Of a stretch of DNA of 7,729 nt, positions 1 through 7,306 are shown piece after piece (the stretch's first letter is position 1; each line of letters starts with the position of its first letter). The DNA is from Bradyrhizobium sp. (GTDB taxonomy: Bacteria > Pseudomonadota > Alphaproteobacteria > Rhizobiales > Xanthobacteraceae). The notes beneath the pieces are model-generated. The model was not told where the DNA came from, searched no databases, and saw nothing but the letters and a program-made list of their open reading frames with translations. The position numbers and the translations under genes are program-made. The stretch spans positions 1 through 7,729 of the forward strand of contig JAICIT010000103.1 in NCBI GenBank assembly GCA_025960445.1. Direction: 5' to 3'.

Positions 1-1090
1 CGGCAAATACCGGGCTGTCCGACGTTGCCAGCGAGGAGGGCAGATAGCCCATTGCGACCGGCGCATTGAGGCTCGGGCCAAACCCGCCGGAGGTGACCGC
101 GCCGATCTGCTCGGATGATGTTTTATCGGCAAATAACGACGTGCCCTCACGGACCGGCGCGCGCCCCTCCGGCTTGAATCCGAGTCGTCGGCGCGGAGCA
201 CCCCGTTCAAGCTGATCCATAATTTTCTCGGCACCGGGAAAACCGCCGGCCCGCGCGCCGCCGCGGCGACGGCTCTTTTGTATCGACCATTCGAGCGCCG
301 CTTCCACCGGTGTCGTGGAGGTGTCGATATCGTGCCCATACAGGCAAAGCCCGGCTTCCAGTCGCAGGCTATCGCGCGCGCCCAATCCGATCGGCAGCAC
401 GTCGGTGTTTGCGAGCAGAGTTTCTGCAAGGCTTTCGACGCGCTCGGCCGGAACCGAAATCTCGAAACCGTCCTCGCCGGTATAGCCCGAGCGCGAGACG
501 AAACATTCGATGCCATCGATACGCCGGGGACCTGCGTCCATGAATCGCATCGACGCAACGTCCGAACAAAGTTGTGCCAGTACCGATTCCGCTTTCGGCC
601 CCTGCAGCGCGATCAGCGCGCGACCGGAAAGCGGCTCGATCACGCAAGCGTCTTCGAGGGAAGCGCGCAAATGCGCCTCGTCGGCGGCTTTGCAGGCGGC
701 GTTGACGACCAGAAACAGGTAGCTACCGAAATTGGCCACCATCAGGTCATCGAGAATGCCCCCGGCTTCATTGGTGAACTGGGCGTAGCGTTGCCGTCCC
801 GGCGCAATCGCGAGAATGTCTTGCGGTACCAGCCGTTCCAGCGCCAGTGCCGCATCCGCCACCTTGCCGGATTTCGGACGGAGTACGATCTGGCCCATAT
901 GCGAAACATCGAACAGGCCGGCGCTGCTGCGGGTATGAACATGCTCCCGGAGCACGCCGGTCGAGAATTGTACCGGCATCTCGTAGCCGGCAAACGGCAC
1001 CATCTTCCCGCCGCTGGCCACGTGCAGCGCGTGCAGTGGCGTGCGTTTCAGCGGGGATTGCACGGAAGATTGGTCGTCGCACGCAAGCAT
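1..1090 (-). CDS. gcvT: Glycine cleavage system T protein (aminomethyltransferase), 3' end cut by window edge
   Basis: GcvT takes the aminomethyl group carried on lipoylated GcvH and transfers its methylene to tetrahydrofolate, releasing ammonia and giving 5,10-methylene-THF. It is cytosolic. The minus strand is open without interruption for 363 codons from the ATG at 1090 to the window edge. Family motifs appear in order: KMVPFAGYEMPVQ near residues 29-41, FDVSHMGQI at 60-68, GGILDDLMV at 110-118 (its Asp pair D114-D115 contains the conserved catalytic aspartate), SGYTGEDGFEI at 201-211, GLGARDSLRLEAGLCLYGHD at 235-254 and the C-terminal barrel segment GAVTSGGFGPS at 330-340. About 20 residues are probably missing, since full-length homologs are around 375-385 aa. 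GAGGG lies 7 bases before the chosen ATG. An in-frame ATG at 1135 would add 15 residues and is also preceded by GGGG. The 5' leader is a glycine riboswitch, which independently supports the call. gcvH and gcvP would be expected beyond the left edge. Confidence 0.96.
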   Translation of the reverse strand, partial: MLACDDQSSVQSPLKRTPLHALHVASGGKMVPFAGYEMPVQFSTGVLREHVHTRSSAGLFDVSHMGQIVLRPKSGKVADAALALERLVPQDILAIAPGRQRYAQFTNEAGGILDDLMVANFGSYLFLVVNAACKAADEAHLRASLEDACVIEPLSGRALIALQGPKAESVLAQLCSDVASMRFMDAGPRRIDGIECFVSRSGYTGEDGFEISVPAERVESLAETLLANTDVLPIGLGARDSLRLEAGLCLYGHDIDTSTTPVEAALEWSIQKSRRRGGARAGGFPGAEKIMDQLERGAPRRRLGFKPEGRAPVREGTSLFADKTSSEQIGAVTSGGFGPSLNAPVAMGYLPSSLATSDSPVFA

Positions 1091-1143
1091 CGCCGGGCCC
1101 TCGCGTTCCCTCGGGGATGATCCCCTGGAAACCATCGAAGCCC
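1091..1143 (-). promoter_or_regulatory. Probable expression platform between riboswitch and gcvT
   Basis: On the minus strand this segment holds a small hairpin, GGGGA-TCA-TCCCC (1125-1113), placed between the in-frame ATG at 1135 and the GAGGG motif that precedes the ATG at 1090. The last bases of aptamer 2 also read GATGGGG, so two GGGG runs could compete for the single CCCC run. That would be a simple way to couple aptamer folding to access to the start site. No poly-U follows the hairpin. Pairing was judged by eye only. Confidence 0.35.
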
Positions 1144-1314
1144 CATCTGTCGCTGTGCCTGAGAGTATTATCCCGTCGGCGGACGCGTCCGGGCGAAAGC
1201 CCGTCGGCGTCTCTTTCCAGATGCTAGCAAGTCACGCGGTCCGTTTGCCTGAGAGTTTCCGGGGCGGTTGCTCCTTCGGCGCCGGCTGCCTGAGCCGATC
1301 TCTCCCGACGTGAC
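1144..1314 (-). promoter_or_regulatory. Tandem glycine riboswitch (two aptamers) in the gcvT leader
   Basis: Read on the minus strand, this is a classic double glycine aptamer. Aptamer 1 spans 1314-1231: a perfect 6-bp P1 (GTCACG 1314-1309 with CGTGAC 1236-1231) encloses GGGAGAGA, the GCCGAAGGAGCAA core and AAACTCTCAGGCAAA. Aptamer 2 spans 1223-1144: a perfect 6-bp P1 (CATCTG 1223-1218 with CAGATG 1149-1144) encloses GGAAAGAGACGCC, GCCGACGGGATAA and ACTCTCAGGCACA. The linker between the two P1 stems is 7 bases. The paired CTCTCAGGCA segments are the hallmark of this class. Known members upstream of gcvT usually turn the glycine cleavage operon on when glycine is abundant. The 53 bases from aptamer 2 to the gcvT ATG are the expression platform. 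I see no terminator with a U-run there, which would fit control of translation rather than transcription (inference). Confidence 0.95.
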
Positions 1315-1323
1315 AGTCTTTAA

Positions 1324-1352
1324 CAGATAGGAGGAGAACACAGCCGCGCCAA
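1324..1352 (-). promoter_or_regulatory. Candidate sigma-70-type promoter for gcvT
   Basis: On the minus strand TTGGCG (1352-1347) is followed after exactly 17 bases by TATCTG (1329-1324). A start about 7 bases downstream would fall near 1317, just before aptamer 1 begins at 1314, which is where a riboswitch transcript should start. Another -35-like hexamer, TTGACG (1360-1355), lies just upstream but has no -10 at a good distance. The hexamers are imperfect, so the call leans on position. Confidence 0.4.
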
Positions 1353-1469
1353 GGCGTCAACGCGCCGCCGGCAGCTATCAACGGTCTCGATAGCGCTGCC
1401 ATGCCTGGCGGCAGGAACTTCAAGTGGCGGCAACGGTGGTGCTGGCAACCCCCTGATCTACTGCACACT

Positions 1470-1498
1470 TTGTGGACACCGCTAATCCCCTTGTCTAA
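1470..1498 (+). promoter_or_regulatory. Weak candidate promoter for alaS
   Basis: TTGTGG (1470-1475) and GTCTAA (1493-1498) are separated by 17 bases. This would give a leader of about 60 bases before the alaS ATG. The hexamers match the consensus only partly. The rest of the 1317-1563 gap between the divergent gcvT leader and alaS shows no gene or RNA that I can support. Confidence 0.25.
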
Positions 1499-1563
1499 AA
1501 GCGGGGCGCGGGAGAACGGGCGCCATTTGGCGTTATACCCGGCGGGTTTGCGATTGGACTGAC

Positions 1564-4245
1564 ATGAGCGGCGTTAACGAGATCAGGTCGAGTTTTCTGA
1601 AGTTCTTTGCCGATAACGGCCACGAGATCGTGCCGTCGTCGCCGTTGGTTCCGCGCAATGACCCGACGCTGATGTTCACCAACGCCGGCATGGTGCAGTT
1701 CAAGAACGTCTTCACCGGCGTCGAGAAGCGGACCTATCAGCGCGCCACCACGTCGCAGAAATGCGTGCGCGCCGGGGGCAAGCACAATGACCTGGACAAT
1801 GTGGGCTACACCGCCCGGCATCACACGTTCTTTGAGATGCTCGGCAACTTCTCGTTCGGCGACTATTTCAAGGATCGGGCGATCGAGCTGGCCTGGAATC
1901 TGGTCACCAAGGAATTCGGCCTGCCAAAAGACAGACTGACGGCGACGGTCTATGTCGACGACGATGAGGCGTTCAATCTCTGGAAGAAGATTGCGGGATT
2001 GCCGGAGTCCCGCATCATTCGCATCGCCGGCTCGGACAATTTCTGGCAGATGGGCGACACCGGCCCGTGTGGGCCGTGCTCCGAGATTTTCTACGACCAT
2101 GGCGACAAGATCTGGGGCGGTCCTCCAGGCTCTGCCGAGCAGGATGGCGACCGCTTCATAGAGATCTGGAATCTCGTCTTTATGCAGTTCGAGCAGTTCG
2201 AAGGGGGCGTGCGCAATCCGCTGCCGAAGCCCTCGATCGATACCGGCGCGGGTCTTGAGCGCCTCGCCGCCGTATTGCAAGGCAAGCACGATAACTACGA
2301 CATCGATCTGTTCGTTGCACTGATCCGCGCTATTTCCGAATTGACCGGCGCTGATCCGCAGGGCGAGCAGAAAGCTTCATTGCGGGTGATCGCGGATCAT
2401 CTGCGCGCGTCCTCATTCCTGATCGCGGATGGCGTGCTGCCGTCGAACGAAGGCCGCGGCTACGTGCTGCGCCGGATCATGCGCCGCGCGATGCGTCACG
2501 CGCAGTTGCTCGGCGCCAGGGATCCCCTGATGCATCGATTGGTATGGGCACTGGTGCGCGAGATGGGCCAGGCCTATCCAGAGCTGGTGCGAGCTGAAAG
2601 CCTGATCGAAGAAACCTTGAGGCTGGAAGAGACCCGTTTTCGAAAGACGCTGGAGCGCGGCCTGTCGATCCTCGATGAAAAAAGCGGATCGCTCAAAAAG
2701 GGCGACATGTTCGATGGGGAGACGGCGTTCACATTGTACGACACTTATGGTTTCCCGCTCGACCTCACACAGGATGCGCTGCGCAACCGCGGGGTCAGCG
2801 TCGACGTCGCCGCCTTTTCCGATGCAATGGACCGACAGCGGGCAAAGGCGCGCGCGGCGTGGGCTGGCTCCGGCGATACCGCTACCGAAAACGTATGGTT
2901 TCCGCTGCGGGAGAAACTCGGCGCATCGGAGTTTCTGGGCTACGAGACCGAGACCGCCGAGGGAGTGGTGGCGGCGCTGGTAAAGGACGGCAAACAAGTT
3001 GAAAGCCTCAAAGCGGGCGATAGCGCTGCGATCGTGCTCAACCAGACGCCGTTTTATGCCGAATCCGGCGGACAGGTCGGCGACACTGGCGTGATGACAG
3101 GCGAGGGCGCGAGGTTTCGCGTCACCGACACCCAGAAGAAAGCCGGCGATCTGTTCGTCCATATCGGCACGGTCGAGCAGGGCACGCTAAAACCGGGCAC
3201 TCCGCTATTGCTCGAAGTCGATCATGCCAGGCGCTCCTCGATCCGCGCCAACCATTCCGCGACACACTTGCTGCACGAAGCCTTGCGCCAAGTGCTTGGC
3301 GATCACATTGCGCAACGCGGCTCACTGGTGGCGCCCGACCGGTTGCGCTTCGATTTCGTTCATCCCAAACCGATCACGGCGGACGAATTGAGCCGGGTCG
3401 AGGATATCGCGAACGATGTGGTGCTGCAAAATGACGAGGTCACGACCCGGCTGATGGCCGTGGACGATGCCCGGGATGCCGGCGCGCGGGCATTGTTCGG
3501 CGAGAAATACGGCGACGAAGTCCGCGTGGTCTCGATGGGCAAGACCGCGCGCGACCATGGCAGCAATGCACTGGGCTGGTCGGTGGAATTGTGCGGCGGC
3601 ACCCATGTGCGCCGGACAGGCGACATCGGCCTGATCTCGGTGACTGGCGAAAGCGCCGTTGCGTCAGGCGTTCGCCGCATCGAGGCGCTGACCGGCAATC
3701 ATGCCCGGAGGCACGCCAACGAGACCATGGCGCTGGCGCGGACGGCGGCAAATGAGTTGCGCACCACGCTTGATGAGGTGCCGGCGCGCATCGCCGCCTT
3801 GATGGAGGAGCGCAAGCGGTTGGAACGTGATTTGTCGGACGCGCGCAAGAAGCTTGCGCTCGGCGGCGGCGCGTCGGTCTCGAATAGCTCGGCGGGCGCC
3901 GCCGGCGTCCGTGAAGTGGGCAACGTCAAGCTGCTGGCGCGCTCGGTCGAGGGCATCGAGATGAAAGATCTCAAAAGCCTCGCCGATGATGGCAAGAAGC
4001 AGCTCGGCTCCGGCGTGGTCGCGATCGTCGGGGTCACCGGGGACGGAAAGGCCGGCGTGGTTGTCGGCGTTACCGCCGATCTGACCTCGCGGTTTAATGC
4101 AGTCGATCTCGTGCGGGTGGCATCCGAGGCGCTCGGCGGCAAGGGCGGGGGCGGGCGGCCGGACATGGCGCAGGCCGGCGGTCCCGATGGCGCCAAGGCG
4201 AACGCGGCGCTCACGGCCATCGAAAAAGCAATAGCCGGCGCTTAG
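1564..4245 (+). CDS. alaS: Alanyl-tRNA synthetase, complete
   Basis: This cytosolic class II enzyme charges tRNA-Ala with alanine and hydrolyses mischarged Ser- and Gly-tRNA-Ala. The 893-residue product is close to the 876 residues of the E. coli enzyme. Domains in order: aminoacylation core (about 1-250) with [15 protein letters not shown] at 63-77, motif 2 [18 protein letters not shown] at 86-103 and motif 3 [11 protein letters not shown] at 224-234; tRNA-recognition helices including [11 protein letters not shown] at 294-304; editing domain with the zinc site HSATH (H564, H568) and CGGTH (C677, H681), all four ligands present; a helical, charged linker at about 740-767; and the C-terminal C-Ala domain ending in the glycine-rich segment at 858-873. 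The ATG at 1564 aligns with the normal family N-terminus, though only a weak GGA lies before it. A TAG at 4243 ends the gene. It diverges from gcvT and looks monocistronic. Many proteobacteria have recA just upstream; here it is gcvT. Confidence 0.99.
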   Translation: MSGVNEIRSSFLKFFADNGHEIVPSSPLVPRNDPTLMFTNAGMVQFKNVFTGVEKRTYQRATTSQKCVRAGGKHNDLDNVGYTARHHTFFEMLGNFSFGDYFKDRAIELAWNLVTKEFGLPKDRLTATVYVDDDEAFNLWKKIAGLPESRIIRIAGSDNFWQMGDTGPCGPCSEIFYDHGDKIWGGPPGSAEQDGDRFIEIWNLVFMQFEQFEGGVRNPLPKPSIDTGAGLERLAAVLQGKHDNYDIDLFVALIRAISELTGADPQGEQKASLRVIADHLRASSFLIADGVLPSNEGRGYVLRRIMRRAMRHAQLLGARDPLMHRLVWALVREMGQAYPELVRAESLIEETLRLEETRFRKTLERGLSILDEKSGSLKKGDMFDGETAFTLYDTYGFPLDLTQDALRNRGVSVDVAAFSDAMDRQRAKARAAWAGSGDTATENVWFPLREKLGASEFLGYETETAEGVVAALVKDGKQVESLKAGDSAAIVLNQTPFYAESGGQVGDTGVMTGEGARFRVTDTQKKAGDLFVHIGTVEQGTLKPGTPLLLEVDHARRSSIRANHSATHLLHEALRQVLGDHIAQRGSLVAPDRLRFDFVHPKPITADELSRVEDIANDVVLQNDEVTTRLMAVDDARDAGARALFGEKYGDEVRVVSMGKTARDHGSNALGWSVELCGGTHVRRTGDIGLISVTGESAVASGVRRIEALTGNHARRHANETMALARTAANELRTTLDEVPARIAALMEERKRLERDLSDARKKLALGGGASVSNSSAGAAGVREVGNVKLLARSVEGIEMKDLKSLADDGKKQLGSGVVAIVGVTGDGKAGVVVGVTADLTSRFNAVDLVRVASEALGGKGGGGRPDMAQAGGPDGAKANAALTAIEKAIAGA

Positions 4246-4310
4246 CCCGCCAGCATTTCGGGTCGCTACCGATCTTCATTCTGTCAGGCCGGCGTGTTAG
4301 TCGCCCGATG

Positions 4311-4326
4311 CCTCATCCTGATGAGG
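4311..4326. repeat. Perfect short palindrome after alaS
   Basis: CCTCATC and GATGAGG form a perfect 7-bp inverted repeat around two bases, 65 bases after the alaS stop. The sequence resembles one arm (CCTCATCCTGA) of the palindromic repeat seen again at 4361-4406, so it is probably a decayed partial copy. It lacks a T-run and is a poor match for an intrinsic terminator. Confidence 0.6.
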
Positions 4327-4360
4327 ATCGAAGCCGCCGCCAACCGGCTGACATAATCTC

Positions 4361-4406
4361 GGCCTGCATGGTTCGAGACGGGCCAAGCGCGCTTCCTCAC
4401 GATGAG
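4361..4406 (-). repeat. Intergenic palindromic repeat of Bradyrhizobium/Rhodopseudomonas type
   Basis: Read on the minus strand, it begins CTCATCGTGAGGAAGCGCGC and ends CGTCTCGAACCATGCAGG. From memory this matches a very abundant intergenic repeat in Bradyrhizobium and relatives, in which CCTCATCCTGAGGAGCGCG is followed by CGTCTCGAACCATG. It lies between the convergent 3' ends of alaS and the small gene at 4463-4774, a usual place for such elements. Its function is unknown, and I did not check it against a database. Confidence 0.6.
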
Positions 4407-4448
4407 CGAAGAACGGGTTGCTGCCGCAGCACGAGCGCGCTTGGCCCG
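4379..4448. repeat. 15-bp perfect inverted repeat between convergent genes
   Basis: CGGGCCAAGCGCGCT (4379-4393) is matched exactly by AGCGCGCTTGGCCCG (4434-4448), with a 40-base interior. The interior holds a smaller hairpin, GCTG-CCG-CAGC. The left arm lies inside the palindromic repeat at 4361-4406. The right arm ends 15 bases from the stop codon of the minus-strand gene at 4463. As RNA it would form a long GC-rich stem on either strand. It could stop or protect convergent transcripts, but there is no T-run, so a standard intrinsic terminator is unlikely. Confidence 0.7.
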
Positions 4449-4462
4449 CATCGCCGCGCAGG

Positions 4463-4774
4463 TCAGTCGGTGGCACGCAGGCGCAGATCGGGAAGCGCGA
4501 TGCTGTCATTCAATCGGGCGGCCAGGAACACCACGCTCTTGCTCGACTGCTTGCTTTCTGCCGCCAGCGCCTCCAGCACGCATTGATTGCGATATTTACG
4601 GTGAGCAAATAGCCACTGCCGTTCATTGGCGAAACCGAGCACAGGCTGCGGGATCACACCCTCATGCTGCTGGTATTCGTTCTTGACGTCCAGCATGGGA
4701 TGAGAACTGACCGTGTCAGCGAACATGCCAAGCAGCACCAGTGCCATGGCCCATTTAAAGCGATCATCAAACAT
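4463..4774 (-). CDS. Small exported protein of unknown function (103 aa)
   Basis: I do not recognise this family. The ATG at 4774 is preceded by AAGGA (4785-4781) with a 6-base spacer, a good ribosome-binding site and the main reason to believe the gene. The N-terminus looks like a Sec signal peptide: charged start MFDDRFK, hydrophobic core WAMALVLLGMF (residues 8-18), and a possible signal peptidase I site after VSS (22-24). That leaves a mature periplasmic or secreted chain of about 79 residues with one cysteine (in RNQCVLEAL) and an acidic-basic C-terminus (LPDLRLRATD). No catalytic motif or membrane segment is visible in the mature part. It begins 48 bases after the putative lipoprotein gene on the same strand, so the two may share a transcript. 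Base composition is lower in GC than in the flanking core genes. Confidence 0.7.
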   Translation of the reverse strand: MFDDRFKWAMALVLLGMFADTVSSHPMLDVKNEYQQHEGVIPQPVLGFANERQWLFAHRKYRNQCVLEALAAESKQSSKSVVFLAARLNDSIALPDLRLRATD

Positions 4775-4822
4775 GAGCCGTCCTTCAACGAATCAATTGG
4801 GGTTGCCGTTCTAAAAGAAGTC

Positions 4823-5167
4823 TCAGCCGATCACCATCTCAAATCTGAGCCGTCCGTCCTTGTCGGAGTAGAACATGCCAGAGAGAGTGCCTTCGGATGG
4901 TAGAACGGAAAAGTGCTCGATCGGCGCCTTCATCGAATATGTAAAACTGCAATAATATCCGGGTGTCCCGTTCTGGTGACACGAATGCTTCTTGAACGCG
5001 AGGAATTCAATTTCGGAAAGCGGCCTGGTTTCGACTTTCGCGTAGAATTCGCTGAACGGGCGCGCCATCTGCAATTCAGTCGGTTCTGCGTTCGGCTGTT
5101 CGCCGCACGCAGCGAATGCAAGCATTCCTGCCAAACTTGACACAATGAACAACGGATACGTTCGCAC
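4823..5167 (-). CDS. Small putative lipoprotein of unknown function (114 aa)
   Basis: Start codon is GTG at 5167, with AGGTG (5177-5173) 5 bases upstream. The N-terminus MRTYPLFIVSSLAGMLAFAAC is a signal peptide ending at C21, read as a lipobox-like FAAC. Phenylalanine at -3 is unusual, so cleavage by signal peptidase I nearby (AFA-A) is an alternative to lipidation. After a short Pro/Glu-rich linker (residues 22-31), the mature domain has two more cysteines, C63 and C73, in KKHSCHQNGTPGYYCSFTY. Their spacing would suit a disulfide in the periplasm. The C-terminus (LSGMFYSDKDGRLRFEMVIG) reads as alternating beta-strand residues. The gene follows the cyclase gene on the same strand after 262 bases and precedes the small exported gene by 48 bases. 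I do not recognise the family. A role at the cell envelope is inferred only from the signal sequence. Confidence 0.78.
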   Translation of the reverse strand: MRTYPLFIVSSLAGMLAFAACGEQPNAEPTELQMARPFSEFYAKVETRPLSEIEFLAFKKHSCHQNGTPGYYCSFTYSMKAPIEHFSVLPSEGTLSGMFYSDKDGRLRFEMVIG

Positions 5168-5429
5168 AATTTCACCTGGCCGCTTATAGCGGCCCCGACA
5201 TATCCGCTTGCTCTTGACAAGGTCTTAACCAGCAAGGCGCTGTGACACCCAACGACGTTGAATCAATCTTTATGCATGGCTGGATTGTTCAGCTCGATCA
5301 GGTGCGCGCCCGAATCGCAGCGGAGCGCGAAATTTTAATCAAAGGCGTGGGATATCTGGCCGGGCGTTGGTGCTGGATTTCACGCGCTGCCGAGCGTGCC
5401 GGACGCGCAGGCATGGCTATCGGCAGCCA
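5168..5429. other. Intergenic gap between cyclase and lipoprotein genes
   Basis: These 262 bases hold the hairpin at 5178-5194 and otherwise no feature I can support. Two AT-rich patches (near 5264-5274 and 5331-5340) could belong to a promoter for the two small minus-strand genes, but I found no hexamer pair with good spacing. The size of the gap suggests that the small genes have their own promoter rather than depending on the cyclase transcript. Confidence 0.4.
5178..5194 (-). promoter_or_regulatory. Perfect hairpin abutting the ribosome-binding site of the lipoprotein gene
   Basis: GGCCGCT and AGCGGCC form a 7-bp perfect stem around a three-base AT-only loop (TAT on the plus strand). Its edge touches the AGGTG site at 5177-5173, so in RNA it could limit ribosome entry. 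In DNA it could be a small operator. Neither role is proven by the sequence. Confidence 0.45.
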
Positions 5430-7211
5430 TCACTCAGGCAACCCGAGCTTTCGAAGGTTCTCCGCCATGCGCTCGAGCGCGGTGGGAGAAAACACCATGG
5501 CCTGCTTGAATTTTGAAATGGTCAGATCGGGATAGCTGCGCATCAACTCGGCATAGGCCTGTCGCGCCTCTTCCATGCGGCCGGCGCCCGAAAGACACGC
5601 CGCGAGGTTGCGATATATCCAGCGGGCATTCGGCCGTTCCTGCAGAGCTCGCCGGTACAGCGCCGCGGATTGGTCGTACTCCTGCAATACTTCATGCGAC
5701 GAGCCGATGCCTACGTAATTGTTGAAATTGATCGGGTCGATCGGACTGAGCCGCAGCGCCCGTTCGAAGTGTTCGATGGCTTTTCTGGGCTGGTCAGCAT
5801 AGCACTCCACCCATCCCAGCCGGCTCCACGCCCACGCAGCATTGGGATCGAGCGTCACCGCGCGCTCAAGCAGCACACGCGCAGTGCCGTGATTACGCAG
5901 GAACGTATGTACGGCGCCAAGGACCGCCAGGACGATCGGATCATCGCCGCTCATCTGGGCTGCCTGCTCGGCGAGCAATTGCGCCCTTCGTTGGCTCTCG
6001 GCGATGTCATCAGCCCAGTTGTAAACCGAGCGCTGGGCGTGACACCAACCGGCTAGCGACAAGGCCAGCGGGTATTTGGGATCGATCGCGAGCGCCGTCT
6101 CAAGAAGTTCGATCGCCTTGGCGCTTTCTTCCTTTTCAAGCGCCCAGACGTGAGGCATCGCACGCATCGTATAGTCATAGCTGCCGAGGTCTTGCGGCCG
6201 CTTGCGGCGCGAGCGCTCGATCTCGGCGATACGAACGGAAGGCTGCAGCGCGCCCGCGACCTGCTCGGTTATGCGATCCTCAAACTCAAAGAACTCGTCC
6301 ATCGTGCCGTCGAAGCGCGAACTCCAGACGTGCGCACCCGCTTCCGTCTCGATCAGCTGAACGATGATACGCAAGCGATTGCCAAATTTCTGCACGCTGC
6401 CTTCCAGCAGGTAAGCAACGCCTAATTCCCTGCCTATCTCACGCGCATCTCGCGCGCGGCCCTTGTAGGTGAATGCCGAAGTCCGCGCGATCACGAAGAA
6501 GGAGCGGATGCGCGAGAGCGCCGAGGTTATTGCCTCGACGATGCCATCGGCGAGGAAGTCCTGGCCCGGCTCCGCTGACATGTTGTCGAACGGGAGTACG
6601 ACGATAGACGGTTTGTCGGGAAGGGCTAGTTGATGAACCCGGGATGGCAACGACGAGAACGACGGGGCAGCGTTACCTTGATCTCCAAACCGCAGGCGCC
6701 ATGATCGCATCGGCTCGGCGATATTCTTGAGCTCCTGCAGCCCCATGTCGTCAAACCTGACATCCAGCTTGCCGCGAATTTGCCGTTGCGCGTCGTCCGA
6801 GATGCAGATGCCACCTGGTGCGGCGATACCCTCCAGCCGTGCTGCGATGTTGACGCCATCTCCGAAGATATCGTCCTCGTCGATGATGATATCGCCGACG
6901 TGAATACCGATCCGAAATTCGATCCGGCCATCTGGAGGCACGGCCGCGTTTTCCTTGGCCATAGCTTGTTGAAGCTCCACCGCGCAGCGAATTGCATCGA
7001 CAGCGCTGGCGAATTCGACCAGCATGCCATCGCCGCTGGTCTTGACAATGCGGCCGCGGTGGGCGGCGAGGGCGGGATCGATCAGCGTCTTTCGCAGCGC
7101 CTTCAGTTGCGCAAGCGTGCGCTCCTCATCACGACCCATCAGCCGGCTATACCCGGCGACATCTGCCGCCAGCACAGCCGCTAATCTCCGTTCCACCCGC
7201 TGGTTGAGCAA
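5430..7211 (-). CDS. Class III adenylate/guanylate cyclase with TolB-like and TPR domains (593 aa)
   Basis: The likely reaction is ATP to cAMP plus pyrophosphate. Residues 8-175 are a class III cyclase domain with every canonical residue visible: metal-binding D17 ([12 protein letters not shown]) and D61 ([12 protein letters not shown]), the base-selecting lysine K57 and its partner D114, and transition-state N121 and R125 ([14 protein letters not shown]). K57 plus D114 points to ATP rather than GTP. Residues 199-325 resemble the TolB-like N-terminal domain of COG5616 ([43 protein letters not shown]). Residues 345-565 contain TPR-type helical repeats ([55 protein letters not shown]). No signal peptide or membrane segment is seen, so it should be cytosolic, with the C-terminal half probably sensing or binding a protein partner. 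The start is TTG at 7211, with AGGGG 6 bases upstream. An in-frame TAG at 7223 rules out a longer product. GTG at 7196 is the alternative but lacks a ribosome site. Such proteins are multicopy in rhizobia. Confidence 0.94.
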   Translation of the reverse strand: MLNQRVERRLAAVLAADVAGYSRLMGRDEERTLAQLKALRKTLIDPALAAHRGRIVKTSGDGMLVEFASAVDAIRCAVELQQAMAKENAAVPPDGRIEFRIGIHVGDIIIDEDDIFGDGVNIAARLEGIAAPGGICISDDAQRQIRGKLDVRFDDMGLQELKNIAEPMRSWRLRFGDQGNAAPSFSSLPSRVHQLALPDKPSIVVLPFDNMSAEPGQDFLADGIVEAITSALSRIRSFFVIARTSAFTYKGRARDAREIGRELGVAYLLEGSVQKFGNRLRIIVQLIETEAGAHVWSSRFDGTMDEFFEFEDRITEQVAGALQPSVRIAEIERSRRKRPQDLGSYDYTMRAMPHVWALEKEESAKAIELLETALAIDPKYPLALSLAGWCHAQRSVYNWADDIAESQRRAQLLAEQAAQMSGDDPIVLAVLGAVHTFLRNHGTARVLLERAVTLDPNAAWAWSRLGWVECYADQPRKAIEHFERALRLSPIDPINFNNYVGIGSSHEVLQEYDQSAALYRRALQERPNARWIYRNLAACLSGAGRMEEARQAYAELMRSYPDLTISKFKQAMVFSPTALERMAENLRKLGLPE

Positions 7212-7229
7212 AGAAAGCCCCTATCGGTC

Positions 7230-7243
7230 GGTGAAACCTCACC
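7230..7243 (-). repeat. Small inverted repeat in the cyclase leader
   Basis: GGTGA and TCACC form a 5-bp perfect stem around four bases, 7 bases upstream of the AGGGG ribosome site of the cyclase gene. It could be a leader hairpin or chance. It is short for a strong claim. Confidence 0.3.
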
Positions 7244-7306
7244 CGCCCTAATCTGGCCGCTCAATCTACTCGATACAATGTCCGAGAAGGCTTGTCGGCG
7301 CAATAA

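Noticed and set aside
278..1120. 280-codon plus-strand open frame
   Set aside because: It is antisense to gcvT, whose motifs fill the minus strand. Its Arg/His/Gly-rich product resembles no family, as expected of a high-GC shadow.
1232..1468. 78-codon minus-strand frame over the riboswitch and its promoter
   Set aside because: The sequence is explained by structured RNA and its upstream region, and no ribosome site precedes the frame.
1495..2289. 264-codon minus-strand frame across the alaS start
   Set aside because: It lies opposite the most conserved part of alaS and shows no family motif or ribosome site.
2413..3162. 249-codon minus-strand frame inside alaS
   Set aside because: It is antisense to an unmistakable synthetase. 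Long shadow frames are common at this GC content.
4297..4509. 70-codon minus-strand frame over the repeat region
   Set aside because: Most of it is palindromic repeat sequence, and it overlaps the 3' end of the better-supported gene at 4463-4774.
5413..5430. ATGGCT/AGCCAT inverted repeat at the cyclase stop codon, considered as a terminator
   Set aside because: The stem is short, overlaps the stop codon and is followed by GC-rich sequence without a T-run.
5242..5535. 97-codon plus-strand frame starting GTG
   Set aside because: It overlaps the cyclase gene antisense by 106 bases, has only a weak AAGG upstream and shows no recognisable domain. A small real gene in 5242-5429 cannot be fully excluded.
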